This document shows positions 52,888-60,281 of a stretch of DNA of 64,000 nt, in pieces. Numbering within the stretch: the stretch's first letter is position 1; each line of letters opens with the position of its first letter. The notes below the pieces were generated by a model. The model was not told where the DNA came from. It was given only the letters and a program-made list of their open reading frames with translations, and did no database searches. This DNA is from Chitinophaga sp. (GTDB lineage Bacteria > Bacteroidota > Bacteroidia > Chitinophagales > Chitinophagaceae). The position numbers were made by a program, and so were the translations under genes. The DNA lies in NCBI RefSeq assembly GCF_017745275.1, contig NZ_JAGHZS010000001.1:992001-1056000 (forward strand), read 5' to 3'.

Positions 52888-53284
52888 AAGGCCATGGTAT
52901 TGCATGTATATAATGCAACATTTTACTGCGTATTACATCTCCGGAAAAAATACCAGGACATGTGTAAACAGTATTCAGATGCAACATACCGGAAAATGGC
53001 CATGACACAGGATGTGCATAGTATAGCGCACCACGCGTATCACATCTCCGGAAAAAATACCCGGACACGTGTAAACAGTATTCAGATGCAACATACCGGA
53101 AAATGGCCATGACACAAGATGTGCATAGTATAGCGCACCACCGCGTATCACATCTCCGGAAAAAATACCCGGACATGTGCATACCACATTCAGATGCAAT
53201 ATATCAGGAGATAACCACGATACAGGATGTGAATAATAACACTTCACCGCGTATTACATCTCCGAAAAAAAATAACAAAATGAA
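52888..53284. repeat. 107-bp tandem repeat array between dinB and dnaE
   Basis: CATCTCCGGAAAAAATACC recurs at 52936, 53043, 53151 and (slightly changed) 53257, giving periods of 107, 108 and 106 bp, nearly four units. The first and last units are diverged. Each unit contains a second CCGGAAAA about 54 bp later, so the unit may itself be a doubled ~53-mer. Both strands have open frames through it but the period is not a multiple of three. Confidence 0.9.
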
Positions 53285-53299
53285 CCAAGCCGTTCGATT

Positions 53300-56257
53300 A
53301 TGTACTTAAACTGCAAAACTTTTTTTAGCCTGCGCTATGGCACTATGCACGCGGAAATGCTGGTAAAAAAAGCGTTTGAGCTGGGTATCCGCACACTGGC
53401 ACTGACTAACATCAACATCACTTCGGACGCCTGGGAGTTTGTGGAACTGTGCCGGCAACATGATATTAAACCTATACTGGGATTGGAATGCAGGAATGGA
53501 AACGATTTCAAATACCTGCTGCTTGCACGTAACCAGGAAGGCTGGTACGGCATCCACCATTTTTTATCTCAACATCTTACGCAGGAAATTCCATTTCCAG
53601 CGCAAGCCCCTGTTATTCCCCACACCTACGCCATTTATGCATGGGGTACCCGCGACCCCGCCACATTAGCCGCACATGAGCTGATAGGTGTAAAACCCTG
53701 GGAAAGAAATAAATTATTCAGAACAAATACACCCGCCCTGCGCGACAAACTGGTGATACTGCAACCGGTAACTTTCCAGGATGAAGAATATTTTGAACTG
53801 CATCGCCTGCTACGGGCCATAAATGAAAATATCCTGATTTCACAGCTAACACCCGCTATGACCGGGCATCCGGCAGAACAATTTGTGCACCCAGCCAAAC
53901 TGGTGGAGCACTTTTCCGACTATCCGCATATCGTGCAGAATACGCTGGAAGTCATGGAAAACTGTAAGGTTGAAATGGCGCTTTCTTCCCACCTTACCCG
54001 CAATAAAAAACATTTTACAGGAAGCGTGGAAGGCGATCGCGCCAAACTACGAGAACTGGCGCTGGCAGGCATGTATTACCGCTATGGCGATGATCACGAA
54101 GAAGCCCTGCGACGGATTGAAAAAGAATTAACCATTGTGGCACAAATGGAATTTGAAGCCTACTTCCTGATTACCTGGGATATTGTACGGTACGCGCAGG
54201 AACAGGGATTTTTCTATGTTGGCCGTGGCAGCGGCGCTAATTCCATTATCGCTTACTGCATAAAAATTACTGATGTAGATCCTATAGAACTGGATTTATA
54301 CTTTGAACGATTTCTTAACCCTTCCCGCAGTTCTCCACCGGATTTTGATATCGACTTTTCCTGGCGCGACCGCGACCAGGTGATTCAATATGTTTTTGAC
54401 ACCTACGGAAAAGAATATACCGCCCTACTTGGTACTGTTACTACTTTTCAAACCAACGCTATCATAAGAGAGCTGGGCAAGGTATATGGACTGCCCAAGA
54501 AAGAGATCGATAAAATATTGGAGAATGGCTTCCAGCTGCAGTTAGACAACGAAGAGATTCATCGGAAGATAGCCCATTACTGTGATCTGATGGACAGAAA
54601 ACCTGCTTTCCCTAATCACCTGAGCATTCATGCCGGCGGGATTTTAATCAGTGACGCTCCTATCCATCATTATTGCACTACTTATCTGCCTCCGAAAGGT
54701 TTTGTGACAGCCCAACTGGATATGTGGCAGGCGGAAAGAATCGGGCTTTATAAGTTTGATATCCTCAGCCAGCGCGGGCTGGGACATATCAGGGACGCCA
54801 TCGACATTATCCGTGAAAACCGCCGTGTACACATTGACATCCACAATGTGAAAGCATTCCAGATAGATACCCGTGTAAAAAATAACCTGGCCACCGTTAA
54901 TACCATTGGTTGTTTTTATATAGAATCTCCTGCCATGCGGCAACTGTTGCTCAAATTACGTTGCGACAACTACCTCTCGCTGGTAGCAGCCAGCTCTATT
55001 ATCCGTCCGGGTGTAGCACAATCGGGCATGATGAAAGAATATGTAGAACGCTATCGTCATCCTGAGAAAGTAGTGTACCTGCACCCGGTGATTGAAGAAT
55101 TATTGAAAGAAACTTTTGGCATCATGGTGTACCAGGAAGATGTGATTAAAGTAGCGCATCGGTTTGCAGGACTGGAACTGGCTGATGCGGATACGCTGCG
55201 TCGCGCCATGGGAGGGAAATACCGGGGCTCAGATCAATTTGAACAAATAGAAAAACGTTTCCTGGATAATTGTGAAGAACGAGGGCATCCCCGCCATATA
55301 GCAGCAGAAGTATGGCGGCAAATCTCCAGCTTCGCCAGTTTCTCTTTCTCCAAAGCCCACTCCGCCAGTTTTGCCGTAGAAAGCTACCAGAGCTTGTACC
55401 TGAAAACATATTTCCCGGCGGAATTTATGGTAGCTGTTATTAATAACTTCGGCGGCTTTTATAACCGTGAACTCTATTTCCGGGAACTGCAGAAAACCGG
55501 TGTAAACCTGCATCCACCCTGCATTAACAACAGTGACTATTACACCAATATCAAAGTACAGGAAGTATATGTAGGATTTATTCATATAGAAGGCCTGGAA
55601 CAACTACTCACAGAGCGTATACTGGACAACCGGAAAAAGTATGGACCATTTGCCGACCTGGAAGACTTCACCCACCGCATTGCGCCGGGTCCGGAACAAC
55701 TGGAAATATTAATTCGTATTGGCTGCTTCCATTTTACCGGGCATACCAAAAAAGAATTATTATGGAAAAGCAGCCTGCTCATGAAAAACAAAAATACGAT
55801 GCAAGCCCCGGGGTTACCCTTGTTTGGCCCTGCCACTGTTGACTGCGAATTACCAACCCTGGCCTATCATGCGCATGAAGATGCTTTTGATGAGATTGAC
55901 CTGTTGGGATTTCCATTGCAATCGCCTTTTAGCGTACTACAACACCAGCAAAATACGTATATGCCTGCCCGTGAATTCGGAAAACACGTGGGATTGCCGG
56001 TAACTACCCTGGGCTACCTGGTGACCACCAAGTTTTTACGCAGCAACAAGGGGGAACCTATGTGTTTTGGAACATTCCTGGACAGGGAAGGTACTTTCAT
56101 AGATACCGTTCATTTTCCAGATAGCTTGCGGCAATTTCCATTTCAAAAAGGTGGTTTTTATGTTTTACAGGGAAAAGTGGCCCAGGAACATGATGTAGTG
56201 ACACTGGAAATCAATAAAATGTGGAAGATTGGGTATTTTGAAGATAAAAAGTCTTAA
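53300..56257 (+). CDS. dnaE: DnaE-type DNA polymerase III alpha subunit (short, error-prone-polymerase-like)
   Basis: 985 residues, shorter than replicative alpha subunits (about 1150-1200). The N-terminal PHP-like domain begins 'YLNCKTFFSLRYGTMHAEML' where active PHP domains have a H-x-H pair, so metal-dependent proofreading there is probably lost. The polymerase core has 'GRGSGANSIIAYCI', then 'PPDFDIDF' with the paired Asp350/Asp352, and 'YKFDIL' (about 485) with the third Asp. The C-terminus keeps the helix-hairpin-helix region and an OB-like segment ('LGYLVTTKFLRSNKGEPMCFG'), but I see no tau-binding tail. With dinB and an S24 repressor nearby it fits a translesion-mutagenesis enzyme; a replicative role cannot be excluded. 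Confidence 0.88.
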   Translation: MYLNCKTFFSLRYGTMHAEMLVKKAFELGIRTLALTNINITSDAWEFVELCRQHDIKPILGLECRNGNDFKYLLLARNQEGWYGIHHFLSQHLTQEIPFPAQAPVIPHTYAIYAWGTRDPATLAAHELIGVKPWERNKLFRTNTPALRDKLVILQPVTFQDEEYFELHRLLRAINENILISQLTPAMTGHPAEQFVHPAKLVEHFSDYPHIVQNTLEVMENCKVEMALSSHLTRNKKHFTGSVEGDRAKLRELALAGMYYRYGDDHEEALRRIEKELTIVAQMEFEAYFLITWDIVRYAQEQGFFYVGRGSGANSIIAYCIKITDVDPIELDLYFERFLNPSRSSPPDFDIDFSWRDRDQVIQYVFDTYGKEYTALLGTVTTFQTNAIIRELGKVYGLPKKEIDKILENGFQLQLDNEEIHRKIAHYCDLMDRKPAFPNHLSIHAGGILISDAPIHHYCTTYLPPKGFVTAQLDMWQAERIGLYKFDILSQRGLGHIRDAIDIIRENRRVHIDIHNVKAFQIDTRVKNNLATVNTIGCFYIESPAMRQLLLKLRCDNYLSLVAASSIIRPGVAQSGMMKEYVERYRHPEKVVYLHPVIEELLKETFGIMVYQEDVIKVAHRFAGLELADADTLRRAMGGKYRGSDQFEQIEKRFLDNCEERGHPRHIAAEVWRQISSFASFSFSKAHSASFAVESYQSLYLKTYFPAEFMVAVINNFGGFYNRELYFRELQKTGVNLHPPCINNSDYYTNIKVQEVYVGFIHIEGLEQLLTERILDNRKKYGPFADLEDFTHRIAPGPEQLEILIRIGCFHFTGHTKKELLWKSSLLMKNKNTMQAPGLPLFGPATVDCELPTLAYHAHEDAFDEIDLLGFPLQSPFSVLQHQQNTYMPAREFGKHVGLPVTTLGYLVTTKFLRSNKGEPMCFGTFLDREGTFIDTVHFPDSLRQFPFQKGGFYVLQGKVAQEHDVVTLEINKMWKIGYFEDKKS

Positions 56258-56260
56258 AAC

Positions 56261-56293
56261 CGACAAATTGTTGTATTTTTGCGACAAATGTCG
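56261..56293 (+). promoter_or_regulatory. Antitoxin promoter with two CGACA palindromes
   Basis: CGACAA-A-TTGTTG (56261-56273) and CGACA-AA-TGTCG (56282-56293) flank a -7 box TATTTTTG (56274-56281). The arrangement suits autorepression by the Xre antitoxin. The second palindrome overlaps the ATG at 56288. Confidence 0.55.
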
Positions 56294-56752
56294 GGTATTA
56301 TGAAACACGTAAAAGGATACCGCGTACAGGAAAATGCGTTGCTCATTGTAGAAGCACCTGGAGCGGCTTTCAATGCCGGTAGCGGCTATTTTGACTTTAT
56401 ACAACTTTCCCGTAGTGGAATTATTAAGCAGGCATTGTTGAACCTGAGCAGGCAACTGTCTTTTTCTTTATCAGAGCTGGCGCAGGTAGTACATGTGTCT
56501 GAAAGAACATTACAGCGTTATGCTGATGATGCGAAACTCTCCGCCGATACGTCTGAGCGGGCCATATTGCTGTCTCAGCTCTACCAACGAGGCACCGAAG
56601 TGTTCGGTCAGCTGGAGAATTTCAAGGAATGGATGAGAACACCTTTGCCAGCATTCAATTATCAAACACCTATTTCGCTTTTAGATACCACTTTCGGGTT
56701 CCAACTGATCCAGGATGAGCTGGGGCGGATTGAACATGGCATCTTCGCATAA
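56288..56752 (+). CDS. Xre/MbcA/ParS-type antitoxin
   Basis: 154 residues from the ATG at 56288 (MSGIMKHVKG); the ATG at 56300 is equally possible and a TTG at 56279 overlaps the promoter box. The middle 'LSFSLSELAQVVHVSERTLQRYADDAKLSADTSERAILLSQLYQRGTEVFG' is the HTH plus the start of the toxin-binding DUF2384 domain. The C-terminal 'WMRTPLPAFNYQTPISLLDTTFGFQLIQDELGRIEHGI' is the diagnostic MbcA/ParS motif. It neutralises the RES toxin encoded 26 nt downstream and probably represses the operon. Confidence 0.93.
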   Translation: MSGIMKHVKGYRVQENALLIVEAPGAAFNAGSGYFDFIQLSRSGIIKQALLNLSRQLSFSLSELAQVVHVSERTLQRYADDAKLSADTSERAILLSQLYQRGTEVFGQLENFKEWMRTPLPAFNYQTPISLLDTTFGFQLIQDELGRIEHGIFA

Positions 56753-56778
56753 TCAAACTTACTAACGAAACCTTCAAC

Positions 56779-57237
56779 ATGGAAGTATACAGGATCAGTA
56801 AGTGTGCTTACATCAATGATCTGAGCGGAACAGGTGCGCGCTTATATGGCGGACGCTGGAACAGTCCGGGGCATTCAATTGTGTATACCGCCGGCAGCAG
56901 GGCATTGGCCGCCCTGGAAGTACTGGTACACGTTCCGCTGAAAAATATTATCCAGGATTTCTGCATTGCTACTATTCATATCCCCGACAACATTGCTATT
57001 AAAGTATTAACCAAGTATGACCTGCCTTCCGGCTGGCAATCACTTGCGCCAGACCCATTGCTGCAGGCCATTGGTGACGAATGGGCCGATACCGCTAAAT
57101 ATGCTGTATTAAGAATTCCTTCCGTTATTATTGCAGATGAAAATAATTACCTGATAAATCCGCTTCACCCGGATGCACCAGCCATTACTATTGCCAATAC
57201 ACAACCCTTTGTTTTTGATCAGCGACTAAAAAAATAA
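56779..57237 (+). CDS. RES-domain toxin
   Basis: 152 residues with the Arg-Glu-Ser family features: 'VYRISKCAY', 'GARLYGGRWNSPGHSIVYTAGSRALAALEVLVH' (conserved Arg and Glu) and 'LRIPSVIIADENNYLINPLHPD' (conserved Ser/Asn region). RES toxins degrade or modify NAD+ to halt growth. All the usual motifs are intact, so the toxin looks active. The stop codon (57235-57237) lies inside the left arm of hairpin element E, so the hairpin forms the immediate 3' end of the mRNA and may act as its terminator. Confidence 0.93.
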   Translation: MEVYRISKCAYINDLSGTGARLYGGRWNSPGHSIVYTAGSRALAALEVLVHVPLKNIIQDFCIATIHIPDNIAIKVLTKYDLPSGWQSLAPDPLLQAIGDEWADTAKYAVLRIPSVIIADENNYLINPLHPDAPAITIANTQPFVFDQRLKK

Positions 57238-57342
57238 TTACGAATTTCAATTACGAATTACGGAGTTGTGTGTAGATAAAAGCGGATGATCTTCGCGAAT
57301 ATCTACACACAACTCCGTAATTCGTAATTGAAATTCGTAATT
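57236..57342. repeat. Long hairpin element E (43-bp perfect arms, conserved loop)
   Basis: Arms 57236-57278 and 57300-57342 are perfectly complementary over 43 bp and composed of AATTACGAATT-like words, unrelated to the arms of A-C. The 21-nt loop on the minus strand contains CGCGAAGATCATCCGCT (57281-57297), nearly the element B loop. It fills the gap between the convergent RES and lysC genes. Confidence 0.9.
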
Positions 57343-57347
57343 CTCTT

Positions 57348-58670
57348 TTATTCCAGGCCGAACAGCCCTTTATTCAGCACCTGCAATGTTTTCTCTTTAT
57401 ACTGACCATTGATCAGGATAGAGATGTTATGCCGGCTACCACCATAGGAAATCATGCGCAAAGGAATTTCTTCAATGGCATCAAATAACCTGGTGATAAT
57501 AGATGGTGTTGCTGCAACCTCGTTACCTACAATAGATACAATTGTCTGATGGTAATCCAGCTCCACGGTACCAAACGGTTGTAATTCTTTCAGAATCTGA
57601 TCAAGGTATTGCTGGTTATCGATCGTTACAGATACGGCAACTTCAGAAGTAGTGATCATATCAATTGGCGTGCGATATTTTTCGAATATTTCGAAAATCT
57701 TGCGGAGAAAACCATATGCCAGCAACATACGGCTGGATTTGATTTTAATGGCGATAATACCATCTTTTGCCGCGATGGCTTTTACGCCATTGCCATTAGG
57801 TAACTCTGTAATAATGGTGCCTTTGGCGTCTGGTTGCATCGTATTCAGCAATTTCACCGGGATGTTGAAATGCTGCGCAGGCCAGATAGAAGCCGGATGG
57901 AGAATTTTAGCACCGAAGTAAGCCAATTCTGCTGCTTCATCAAAGGAAAGCTGATCGATAGGGAATGTTTTTTTCACCACCCGTGGATCATTATTGTGCA
58001 TCCCATCAATATCTGTCCAGATTTGTACTTCGCTGGCTTGTATTGCGGCGCCGATGAGGGAAGCAGAATAGTCGCTACCACCACGTTTCAGGTTATCAAC
58101 TTCGCCACGGGCATTGCGGCAAATGTATCCCTGGGTAATAAATATGTGCTTGTCTTTATGCTGGCTGATCAGGTTAGCCAGTTTAATTTTTATCTTAGGA
58201 ATTTCTGGTTCTTCGTATTCATCGATACTCATGAAGTCCAGCGCAGGTAACAATACTGCGGGAATGTTTGCTTCCTCCAGGTAAACGCTGAATAAACGGG
58301 TAGATAACAATTCTCCCTGTGCCAGGATATCTTTGTTCAGCGCTTCATTGAAAGAGATTTTCAGGATGATATTCAGAAATTCGAAGTGTTCATCAACAAT
58401 CGCTTTGGCATTGGCGCGGCCGGCTTCCTGCTTCACCAGTTCATCACAAAAGCTGCGGTAGTGGCTTTCGAGCTTATCTATCTGCTGCTTCGCCTGTTCT
58501 TTTTTACCTTCTGATAGTGACTGACTAATTTCCACCAATGCATTTGTGGTGCCTGACAGTGCAGACAGGACCACAATTTTCTGATCGTTATCGACTGTGA
58601 TCAGTTGTGCTACCGACTGCATACGCTCTGGTTTTCCCACGGAGGTTCCACCAAATTTTAACACTTTCAT
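57348..58670 (-). CDS. lysC: Aspartate kinase (monofunctional)
   Basis: 440 residues. 'MKVLKFGGTSVGKPERM' is the kinase signature. 'LKRGGSDYSASLIGAAIQASEVQIWTDIDGMHNNDPRVV' binds substrate, and two C-terminal ACT domains ('IIAIKIKSSRMLLAYGFLRKIFEIFEKYRTPIDMITTSEVAVSVTI' and 'QTIVSIVGNEVA') mediate amino-acid feedback. No homoserine dehydrogenase domain is fused. First step of the lysine/threonine/methionine pathway. Monocistronic here, convergent with the RES toxin gene. Confidence 0.96.
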   Translation of the reverse strand: MKVLKFGGTSVGKPERMQSVAQLITVDNDQKIVVLSALSGTTNALVEISQSLSEGKKEQAKQQIDKLESHYRSFCDELVKQEAGRANAKAIVDEHFEFLNIILKISFNEALNKDILAQGELLSTRLFSVYLEEANIPAVLLPALDFMSIDEYEEPEIPKIKIKLANLISQHKDKHIFITQGYICRNARGEVDNLKRGGSDYSASLIGAAIQASEVQIWTDIDGMHNNDPRVVKKTFPIDQLSFDEAAELAYFGAKILHPASIWPAQHFNIPVKLLNTMQPDAKGTIITELPNGNGVKAIAAKDGIIAIKIKSSRMLLAYGFLRKIFEIFEKYRTPIDMITTSEVAVSVTIDNQQYLDQILKELQPFGTVELDYHQTIVSIVGNEVAATPSIITRLFDAIEEIPLRMISYGGSRHNISILINGQYKEKTLQVLNKGLFGLE

Positions 58671-58750
58671 CTGAATGTTTTGTTTTTGCTTTAGCTACCT
58701 GAAATCCAGCATGGGCTTTATTCCCGGTGTTTTTTATGAACGATTATGAT

Positions 58751-59824
58751 TTAAAAATTCAAATTAAACTTTGCAGCCACTTCCTTCATATCCTTTACCA
58801 CAGGGGCTATTACAGGGATTCCCTTTTCCAGTCTTTCCTGCTGCATTTCTCTTTCCGGATCTCCGGGTATCAATACTTTTTTTCCGGCTACTGGCTCGGC
58901 TGCCCGGAAGCGGCTGATCCAGGTATCCATGTGTTGCTTAAATTCATCTGCCGGGCGGAAGGCGTCTACCCGCATTGCACCGAAGAAGTGGCCCAGCCCT
59001 TCCCCTACCGGGTCAGGTGCCAATGGCAGAAAGCTCACAAATGGAGGCGCCCACGGGCCATAATTGGCGCCGGAAAGAACAGCCGAAAATATATCAACGA
59101 TGGCGCCCAGGCAATATCCTTTGTGGCTTCCATGTTCCCTGTCGCCGCCTAATGGCAACAACGCTCCGCCACTTTTGAGTTCATGAGGATTTTTGCTGGG
59201 GTTGCCTTCTTTATCCTGTATCCAGCCATAAGGTGCATCCTCATTTTTGCGTTGCAGTATTTCCAGCTTACCATTAGCTGCGGTGGTAGTAGCAAAGTCA
59301 GCTACAAACGCCGGCTGCTCTTTGGCAGGAATCGCTACAGCAATAGGATTGGTTCCCAACATGCGTTCGATAGAAAAGGTAGGTGCTACCAAAGGGCTGG
59401 CATTGGTCATGGCCATGCCGATCATATCCCGCTCCAGCGCCATCATAGCGTGATAACCGGCAATCCCAAAGTGATTGGAATTTTTCACACTCACCCAACC
59501 TGTTCCTACTGCCGCCGCTTTCTGCATGGCTATTTCCATTGCGAAGGGCGCCACTACCAGTCCAAGGCCTGCATCACCGTCAATAACAGCGGTGCTGGGG
59601 GTTTCATGTACTACGCGAATATTGGGACGAGCGTTGATCCGCTTTGCCTCCCATAAACGAACATAGCCCGATAAACGGGCTATTCCATGAGAATCGATAC
59701 CACGCAAGTCGGCCGATACCAGTACTTCACTGGCCAGGGCGGCATGCTCAAGGCTACATCCCATATGGATAAACACCTCTTTGGTGAATTCTCTCAAATG
59801 ATGATAAGAAAAAATGTGTTCCAT
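58751..59824 (-). CDS. Ldh-family (malate/L-lactate dehydrogenase type) NAD(P)-dependent oxidoreductase
   Basis: 357 residues from the ATG at 59824 (MEHIFSYHHLREFTKEVF); an upstream frame to 59860 overlaps the DUF3467 gene. 'ADLRGIDSHGIARLSGYVRLWEAKRINARPN' contains the conserved SHG of the family; 'VSVKNSNHFGIAGYHAMMAL' and 'MTNASPLVAPTFSIERMLGTNPIAVAIPAKEQPAFVADFATTTAANGK' form the NAD site. Members reduce 2-oxo acids such as malate, ureidoglycolate or 2,3-diketogulonate. It begins 10 nt after the DUF3467 stop, suggesting one transcript. Confidence 0.9.
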   Translation of the reverse strand: MEHIFSYHHLREFTKEVFIHMGCSLEHAALASEVLVSADLRGIDSHGIARLSGYVRLWEAKRINARPNIRVVHETPSTAVIDGDAGLGLVVAPFAMEIAMQKAAAVGTGWVSVKNSNHFGIAGYHAMMALERDMIGMAMTNASPLVAPTFSIERMLGTNPIAVAIPAKEQPAFVADFATTTAANGKLEILQRKNEDAPYGWIQDKEGNPSKNPHELKSGGALLPLGGDREHGSHKGYCLGAIVDIFSAVLSGANYGPWAPPFVSFLPLAPDPVGEGLGHFFGAMRVDAFRPADEFKQHMDTWISRFRAAEPVAGKKVLIPGDPEREMQQERLEKGIPVIAPVVKDMKEVAAKFNLNF

Positions 59825-59834
59825 CTGATGAGAA

Positions 59835-60146
59835 TTAAGCCTGAGCGGTAGGACCACCAAAATTCAATGGAACGGAAACTTGTTCCTGATCCTGAATGGG
59901 ACCATGTATAGACTCGTATTTCTTAATATTATCCAGCATCGCTTTCATAAAACGCTTGGCATGCTGAGGGGTGAGTATAATACGGGATTTAACCTTCGCC
60001 TTAGGCAGACCTGGCATCACATTCACAAAGTCTACCACAAATTCGGCGTTGGAATGAGTGATGATCGCAAGATTTGCATATTGCCCTTCGGCGATTTCTT
60101 CGTTCAACTCTATATTAAGCTGATTCTGTTCTTCCTGATTTTCCAT
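59835..60146 (-). CDS. DUF3467 protein
   Basis: 103 residues. 'EGQYANLAIITHSNAEFVVDFVNVMPGLPKAKVKSRIILTPQHAKRFMKAMLDNIKKYE' is the complete DUF3467 domain, a small cytosolic fold of unknown function. An acidic N-terminal tail precedes it. A TATTTTTG -7 box is at 60166-60173, directly after the terminator of the preceding SusD gene, so it starts its own transcript, probably shared with the Ldh-family gene. Confidence 0.85.
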   Translation of the reverse strand: MENQEEQNQLNIELNEEIAEGQYANLAIITHSNAEFVVDFVNVMPGLPKAKVKSRIILTPQHAKRFMKAMLDNIKKYESIHGPIQDQEQVSVPLNFGGPTAQA

Positions 60147-60165
60147 GTTGTACGTTTTTGCCGTA

Positions 60166-60173
60166 CAAAAATA
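60166..60173 (-). promoter_or_regulatory. -7 box TATTTTTG for the DUF3467-Ldh operon
   Basis: TAnnTTTG match, 19 nt before the DUF3467 ATG; abuts the upstream terminator. Confidence 0.5.
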
Positions 60174-60174
60174 G

Positions 60175-60204
60175 AAAAAGAGGACTCAAATGAGTCCTCT
60201 TTTT
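60175..60204 (-). terminator. Terminator of the second SusC/SusD operon
   Basis: Perfect 14-bp stem AAAAAGAGGACTCA/TGAGTCCTCTTTTT with a 2-nt loop, 78 nt after the susD-like stop codon. Confidence 0.85.
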
Positions 60205-60281
60205 TTTATTGACCAGTATATTGACCACTGATATATAGTTCTCTTCGTCAAATTTGCTATGCAATATGCTTGCTGGCAACA

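Noticed and set aside
52862..53247. Minus-strand frames of 90-106 codons running through the tandem repeats
   Set aside because: The repeat period (106-108 bp) is not a multiple of three, so the frame changes from unit to unit. Both strands are equally open and there is no protein-level conservation of the unit.
52888..53284. CRISPR array
   Set aside because: The repeats are about 107 bp and directly contiguous, with no short repeat/unique spacer alternation and no cas genes in the window.
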